Source: Clostridia bacterium
Lineage (GTDB): Bacteria; Bacillota_A; Clostridia; TANB77; CAG-508
Assembly: GCA_017475185.1 (NCBI GenBank)
Contig: JAFVGB010000003.1
Span: 1 to 10,050, forward strand
Direction: 5' to 3'
DNA: 10,050 bases
The notes below the pieces were generated by a model. The model searched no databases. It saw nothing but the letters and a program-made list of their open reading frames with translations, and was not told where the DNA came from. Of the stretch, positions 6,965-10,050 are shown piece by piece. Made by a program: the position numbers and the translations under genes. Position 1 is the stretch's first letter. Each line of letters begins with the position of its first letter.

Positions 6965-7163
6965 AAAAAATTATTTGTACTATTGTTGCGATTGTTTTTA
7001 ATTAGAAAAAAGGATTTATTAATGAAATTTAGTACTTGGGTATTGTAACATAATTTAATAAAAAAATAAAGATATATTGATAAATAATAAAAATACAAAT
7101 AATACAGGATATAGAATAATTTTTATTTTTTTGCATAATATATTTAATAAGTTATATTTTGAT
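6965..7163. other. Divergent AT-rich intergenic spacer
   Basis: About 200 bases separate the minus-strand small gene from the yaaL-like gene. The stretch is extremely A/T-rich with no convincing open frame or RNA fold. It should hold the promoters of both flanking genes. For the plus side only weak candidates are visible, such as TTGCAT (7131-7136) with TATATT (7153-7158), 16 bases apart. Confidence 0.5.
7042..7070 (-). promoter_or_regulatory. Candidate promoter for the small minus-strand gene
   Basis: On the minus strand TACAAT (7047-7042) is preceded by TG one base away, giving an extended -10. TTTATT (7070-7065) stands 17 bases upstream as a weak -35. A start near 7035 would leave about 80 bases of leader. 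The stretch is very AT-rich, so chance matches are likely. Confidence 0.4.
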
Positions 7164-7177
7164 TGGAGAATGTATAT

Positions 7178-7456
7178 ATGAATTATGATTATGTAAAAGA
7201 ATCAGCAGAAATCAAAGATAAGACTGAGAAGGAAAAAAGAATGGAATTAGTATTGAGTGTTATAAAAACTAGAAATGACTTAGAAAATGCAAGAAAAAAT
7301 TATGAATTTGCTGATGGGAATTTAATAGATTATTATCTTTATGAGATTAAAGCAAATCAATCAAAGTTGGATTATTTGTTAAATAAAGCAAAACAATTAG
7401 GTGTTGAATTAGATTTAGCAAGTTCTTTTGTTTTAAAGAATAAAAAGGTTATCTAA
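7178..7456 (+). CDS. yaaL: YaaL-like protein, DUF2508 family
   Basis: A 92-residue protein. The start is ATG 7178, seven bases after GGAGAA (7165-7170); an in-frame TTG at 7163 overlaps the ribosome binding site and is unlikely. The sequence is helical and charged, with the DUF2508 signature in the second half: NLIDYYLYEIKANQSKLDYLLNKAK (family LID..IYE.KA...RY.YLL..AK), at about residues 47-71. The biochemical role of the family is unknown. In Bacillus subtilis yaaL lies directly before bofA, and the same order is seen here with a 54-base gap to the next start. This agreement strengthens both assignments. No membrane segment or signal peptide is visible. Confidence 0.82.
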   Translation: MNYDYVKESAEIKDKTEKEKRMELVLSVIKTRNDLENARKNYEFADGNLIDYYLYEIKANQSKLDYLLNKAKQLGVELDLASSFVLKNKKVI

Positions 7457-7469
7457 AATATATAAAAAT

Positions 7470-7488
7470 GGGAAAAGCTTTCCTGTTT
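7470..7488 (+). terminator. Weak hairpin between yaaL and bofA
   Basis: GGAAA (7471-7475) pairs with TTTCC (7479-7483) around a three-base loop, followed by TGTTTT. The stem is only five pairs, extendable by a wobble, so it is at most a leaky terminator or an attenuating fold inside the yaaL-bofA transcript. Confidence 0.3.
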
Positions 7489-7510
7489 TACATATTATAT
7501 GGGGGATATG

Positions 7511-7771
7511 ATGGATACAAATACAATTATTATTTATTTAGCTTGTTTGATTGTGTTATTTATAATTGGTAAGGTGTTTTATTTACCATTAAAACATATT
7601 TTTAAGTTGCTGTTAAATTCTGTTTTTGGTGGATTTTTGATTTACATAGTGAATTTAGTTGGTGGTTCTTTTGGATTTCATATTGGACTAAATTTTGGTA
7701 CTGCAATTTTTGCAGGAATTTTAGGAGTACCTGGGGTTGTAGTGCTGGTGCTGGTTAAGATTTTGATTTAA
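7511..7771 (+). CDS. bofA: Pro-sigma-K processing inhibitor BofA
   Basis: BofA is a small mother-cell membrane protein that, with SpoIVFA, holds the intramembrane protease SpoIVFB inactive until the forespore signals, delaying cleavage of pro-sigma-K. The chosen start ATG 7511 gives 86 residues, close to the 87 of Bacillus subtilis. ATGs at 7499 and 7508 overlap or crowd the GGGGGA ribosome binding site (7501-7506). There are two hydrophobic segments (about 5-25 and 36-58) and a C-terminal hydrophobic run. The family core is clear: LLLNSVFGG, NLVGGSFGFHIGLN, and GTAIFAGILGVPGV. With this start N48, N61 and T64 fall at the positions reported, from memory, as important in the B. subtilis protein, which also supports the start. 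It implies a sporulating organism. The gene is convergent with glmS and shares the hairpin after its stop. Confidence 0.9.
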   Translation: MDTNTIIIYLACLIVLFIIGKVFYLPLKHIFKLLLNSVFGGFLIYIVNLVGGSFGFHIGLNFGTAIFAGILGVPGVVVLVLVKILI

Positions 7772-7780
7772 AATAAAGAA

Positions 7781-7807
7781 TTCGCCTGTTTTAATAAACC
7801 AGGCGAA
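7781..7807 (-). terminator. Shared terminator hairpin between convergent bofA and glmS
   Basis: TTCGCCTG (7781-7788) pairs with CAGGCGAA (7800-7807). The stem can continue with TTT/AAA past one bulged base. On the minus strand it is followed by TTCTTTATTTT, so it best serves glmS, beginning nine bases after that gene's stop. On the plus strand the following sequence TAATGTGCTTTATT is a poor U-tract, so it is a weaker end for bofA. Confidence 0.75.
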
Positions 7808-7816
7808 TAATGTGCT

Positions 7817-9697
7817 TTATTCAACAGTAACAGATTTTGCTAAATTTCTAGGCTTATCAACATCTAATCCTTTGTTTTTAGAAATGTAATATGACAAAAG
7901 TTGTAAGGGAACAACAGACAAAATAGGAGAGATGAGTGGGCAAATTTGTGGTATTTTTATTACATAATCAAAATTATGATTTTCTAAATCTTGATTTGTA
8001 ACTACCATTGTTTTGGCTCCTCTTGTAATTACTTCTTGAATGTTGCTTATTGATTTTTTAGCCAAAGATGAATCTGTTAAGATGCTTATAACATGAATAC
8101 CATTTTCAATTAAAGCAATTGGTCCATGTTTTAATTCTCCAGCTGCATATGCTTCAGAGTGAATATAAGAAATTTCTTTTAATTTTAAAGAACCTTCTTT
8201 TGCAACTGTTTCATCGATTCCCCTTCCTAAGAAGAACATGTCTTTTTCATTATAAGCTTCATCAGCAAATTCTTTAATTATATCTGTATTTTCTAATATG
8301 ATAGATAATTTTTTAGGCAAATCTATAATATCTTGTTTTAAATCTTTCAATTTAATGGTATCTCCATCTGCATTTATTGTAATATCAGAATTACTATATC
8401 CTAATAGTTCAGCAAAATGTATTGCTAATACTGCAAATAATACAACTTGAGATGTATAAGCTTTAGTTGAAGCAACTGCAATTTCAGGCCCTGCATGTGT
8501 ATAAATTGTATAATCAGCTTCTCTTGTTATAGAACTTCCAATTACATTAGAAATAGCAAGTGTTTTTGCACCTTTTGCTTTTGAAAGTTTTAATGCAGCA
8601 ATAGTATCAGCAGTTTCTCCAGATTGACTTACATAAATACATAATGTTTTATCATCAATGATAGGGTCTCTATATCTGAATTCAGATGCTATATCAACTT
8701 CTGTTGGTATTTTGCATAATTTTTCTAATAATACTTTTCCAACCAAACCAGCATGCATAGCTGTTCCACAAGCGACTATAAATATTTTATTTACATTTTT
8801 TAAATATTCAGGTTTAATGTCTAAATCATCAAAATTAGTAGGTTCATTTAATTTCAATCTTGAACCAACAGTTTCTCTAATTGAATTTGGTTGTTCAAAT
8901 ATTTCTTTTAACATATAATCTTCATACCCATTTTTTTCAGCAGCTGAAGCATCCCATTCGATGTTTTTAATTTCTTTTTCATATGTTTCTAGATTATTGT
9001 TATAGAATGAAATAGAGTCTTTTGTAATTACTGCTAATTCATTATCATCTAATAAATAAAAATCCTTTGTATATGTTAATAAAGCAGGTATATCAGAAGC
9101 AATATATTTTTCATCTGATTTTGTTCCTATAACCAATGGACTATCTTTTCTTCCAACAATAATAGTATCTGGCATAAGAGGAGAGATGACTTCAATTGCG
9201 TAACTTCCTTTTAAATCTTTAGTTGCTGAAGCAACTGCTTCTAATATTTTGTCTGTATTAGATTTTGTGCTATCCTTTAAATTTGTAAAATAGTAATGAA
9301 TTAGGTTTGGTATAACTTCTGTATCAGTTTGAGAATAGAAAGTATATCCTTTTTCTGTTAAAAATGAACGCAATTCATTGTAGTTTTCAATAATTCCATT
9401 ATGAACAACTGCAAAGGTATTACTGTTATCAAAATGTGGGTGAGAGTTCTCTTTTGATGGTTTACCATGTGTTGCCCATCTTGTATGAGCAATTCCATAA
9501 GTTCCTTCAAGTTTATCATATCCATCTAAATCTAAGATATTTTTAACTCTTCCTTTATCTTTCATAATTTTGATTTCATTATTTTCTAAAGTAGCAATTC
9601 CTGCAGAGTCATAACCTCTGTATTCAAGGGCCAATAACCCATCTATTAAAATATTGCTAGCTTTTTTGTTTCCTACATATCCTATAATTCCACACAT
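7817..9697 (-). CDS. glmS: Glutamine--fructose-6-phosphate aminotransferase (isomerizing), GlmS
   Basis: A 626-residue cytoplasmic enzyme making glucosamine-6-phosphate from fructose-6-phosphate and glutamine, the committed step toward UDP-GlcNAc and peptidoglycan. The start is ATG 9697 with AGGAGGA (9711-9705) seven bases upstream. Residues 1-240 are the glutaminase domain: MCGIIGYVG with nucleophile Cys2, EYRGYDSAGIA, HTRWATHG (71-78), HNGIIENY (99-106) and SQTDTEVI. The two SIS sugar-isomerase domains follow, with VACGTAMHAG (308-317), SQSGETADT (357-365), STKAYTSQ (410-417), GRGIDETVAKEGSLKLKEIS (491-510) and ELKHGP (521-526). It ends in the family's DKPRNLAKSVTVE tail. At 626 residues it is slightly longer than the roughly 600-residue Bacillus enzyme; extra length is visible around 140-150 and 440-450. 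Expression is expected to be controlled by the upstream glmS ribozyme. Confidence 0.97.
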   Translation of the reverse strand: MCGIIGYVGNKKASNILIDGLLALEYRGYDSAGIATLENNEIKIMKDKGRVKNILDLDGYDKLEGTYGIAHTRWATHGKPSKENSHPHFDNSNTFAVVHNGIIENYNELRSFLTEKGYTFYSQTDTEVIPNLIHYYFTNLKDSTKSNTDKILEAVASATKDLKGSYAIEVISPLMPDTIIVGRKDSPLVIGTKSDEKYIASDIPALLTYTKDFYLLDDNELAVITKDSISFYNNNLETYEKEIKNIEWDASAAEKNGYEDYMLKEIFEQPNSIRETVGSRLKLNEPTNFDDLDIKPEYLKNVNKIFIVACGTAMHAGLVGKVLLEKLCKIPTEVDIASEFRYRDPIIDDKTLCIYVSQSGETADTIAALKLSKAKGAKTLAISNVIGSSITREADYTIYTHAGPEIAVASTKAYTSQVVLFAVLAIHFAELLGYSNSDITINADGDTIKLKDLKQDIIDLPKKLSIILENTDIIKEFADEAYNEKDMFFLGRGIDETVAKEGSLKLKEISYIHSEAYAAGELKHGPIALIENGIHVISILTDSSLAKKSISNIQEVITRGAKTMVVTNQDLENHNFDYVIKIPQICPLISPILSVVPLQLLSYYISKNKGLDVDKPRNLAKSVTVE

Positions 9698-9761
9698 AAA
9701 AAAATCCTCCTAAAATTAATTTCTTAATTATAAAAGGTACAGTTTTAAATATGATTATTTA

Positions 9762-9805
9762 GTGCATGTTAAATAGCAAGTATAATTTAATTATACTTTA
9801 TGCAC
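9762..9805 (-). other. Nested palindrome between the glmS ribozyme and the glmS ribosome binding site
   Basis: A perfect 10-bp inverted repeat (9778-9787 with 9789-9798, centre T at 9788) is enclosed by a second pair GTGCAT (9762-9767) and ATGCAC (9800-9805). In the glmS mRNA it would form one long interrupted hairpin between the ribozyme and AGGAGGA. No U-run follows, so it is not an intrinsic terminator. It may be a stabilising 5' fold on the cleaved mRNA or a protein-binding palindrome; function unknown. Confidence 0.5.
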
Positions 9806-9838
9806 AACAAATAAACTTACATAATAGCAATTTTGTTT

Positions 9839-9957
9839 TAGCATTTCTGCTAGGTTTTGTATGCTATTTTTGACAGTAAGCATGCCATAGGATCATCCGC
9901 CGAGTCTTTCGATAAATCCTATCCTCGTCAACAAAGTGTGAACTTTGTCCTGGCGCT
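9839..9957 (-). ncRNA. glmS ribozyme (glucosamine-6-phosphate-activated self-cleaving RNA)
   Basis: Read on the minus strand, the leader starts AGCGCC (cleavage expected between A at 9957 and G at 9956). P1 follows (ACAAAG 9948-9943 with CUUUGU 9936-9931), then the conserved GACGAGGAUAGG, UUUAUCGAAAGA and CUCGGCGGAUGAUCC core. A seven-pair stem AUAGGAU/AUCCUAU joins 9922-9916 with 9893-9887. The P3-type stem (9885-9879 with 9865-9859, one G-U pair) and a P4 hairpin UAGCA-GAAA-UGCUA (9852-9839) complete it. These match the family consensus as I remember it. Binding of GlcN6P triggers cleavage and decay of glmS mRNA, giving feedback on cell-wall sugar synthesis. It lies directly in the glmS leader, as expected. 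Confidence 0.95.
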
Positions 9958-10007
9958 ATAATTAAATCTAAATATCTCCTTTCTTGTAAATTTTTGTAAC
10001 TTTTATA

Positions 10008-10037
10008 ATTATAATATTATATTATACTAAGTGTAAA
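10008..10037 (-). promoter_or_regulatory. Candidate promoter of glmS
   Basis: On the minus strand TTTACA (10037-10032) and TATAAT (10013-10008) are 18 bases apart. Transcription would begin near 10001, about 45 bases before the ribozyme cleavage site. An alternative pair, TTGCAC (10047-10042) with TATAAT (10026-10021), is 15 bases apart. The region is rich in TATAAT-like strings, so the exact choice is uncertain. Confidence 0.5.
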
Positions 10038-10050
10038 AATTGTGCAAGTA

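Noticed and set aside
6955..7098. Upstream extension of the minus-strand small gene to 7098
   Set aside because: The extra 48 residues precede a clear GGAGG site, are Phe/Tyr/Asn-rich in the manner of AT-rich non-coding DNA, and cover the likely promoter.
7163..7177. TTG 7163 as the yaaL start
   Set aside because: It overlaps the GGAGAA ribosome binding site that serves ATG 7178.
8658..8918. Plus-strand open frame inside glmS
   Set aside because: Antisense shadow of a well-conserved enzyme gene with no translation signals.
9970..9985. AAAGGAGA on the minus strand before the ribozyme as the start of a leader peptide
   Set aside because: No ATG or plausible alternative start lies at a suitable distance, and the following sequence is the structured ribozyme.

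Overview
The window comes from a low-GC, spore-forming Firmicute, most likely a clostridial lineage. The support is AT-rich DNA with A-rich codons, strong AGGAGG-type ribosome binding sites, a glmS ribozyme leader, and a yaaL-bofA pair, bofA being a sporulation gene. No species can be named from the sequence alone.

Layout from left to right: the 3' end of dnaJ (1-393), a large palindromic element (394-475), and then a 4.3-kb gene for a giant leucine-rich-repeat surface protein (main frame 636-4982). The predicted signal peptide of that protein starts at 557 in a different frame. A second, related palindrome (4983-5046) sits directly at its stop codon. Next come pyk, encoding pyruvate kinase (5144-6586), with its own promoter and a strong terminator (6609-6647), and a small convergent gene of unknown function (6954-6646, minus). 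A divergent AT-rich spacer leads to yaaL-like DUF2508 (7178-7456) and bofA (7511-7771). On the minus strand is glmS (9697-7817), preceded by a roughly 300-base leader that carries a glmS ribozyme (about 9957-9839) and a promoter near the right edge.

The housekeeping genes are ordinary: protein folding (DnaJ), the last step of glycolysis (Pyk), the first step of amino-sugar synthesis for the cell wall (GlmS, controlled by its own product through the ribozyme), and control of pro-sigma-K processing in sporulation (BofA). The accessory part is the LRR protein with its flanking palindromes. The protein is built from two successive copies of one plan, N-cap then LRR array then a 60-residue CxxC module. 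The first copy has been enlarged by about eleven 22-residue repeats. Ig-like modules, an acidic linker and a membrane anchor with an LPXTG-like IPQAG motif follow.

I found no CRISPR array, tRNA, rRNA, transposase gene or defence system. The best leads are the one-base disruption in the signal-peptide region of the LRR gene, the paired palindromes with compensatory arm changes, and the duplicated architecture of the LRR protein.
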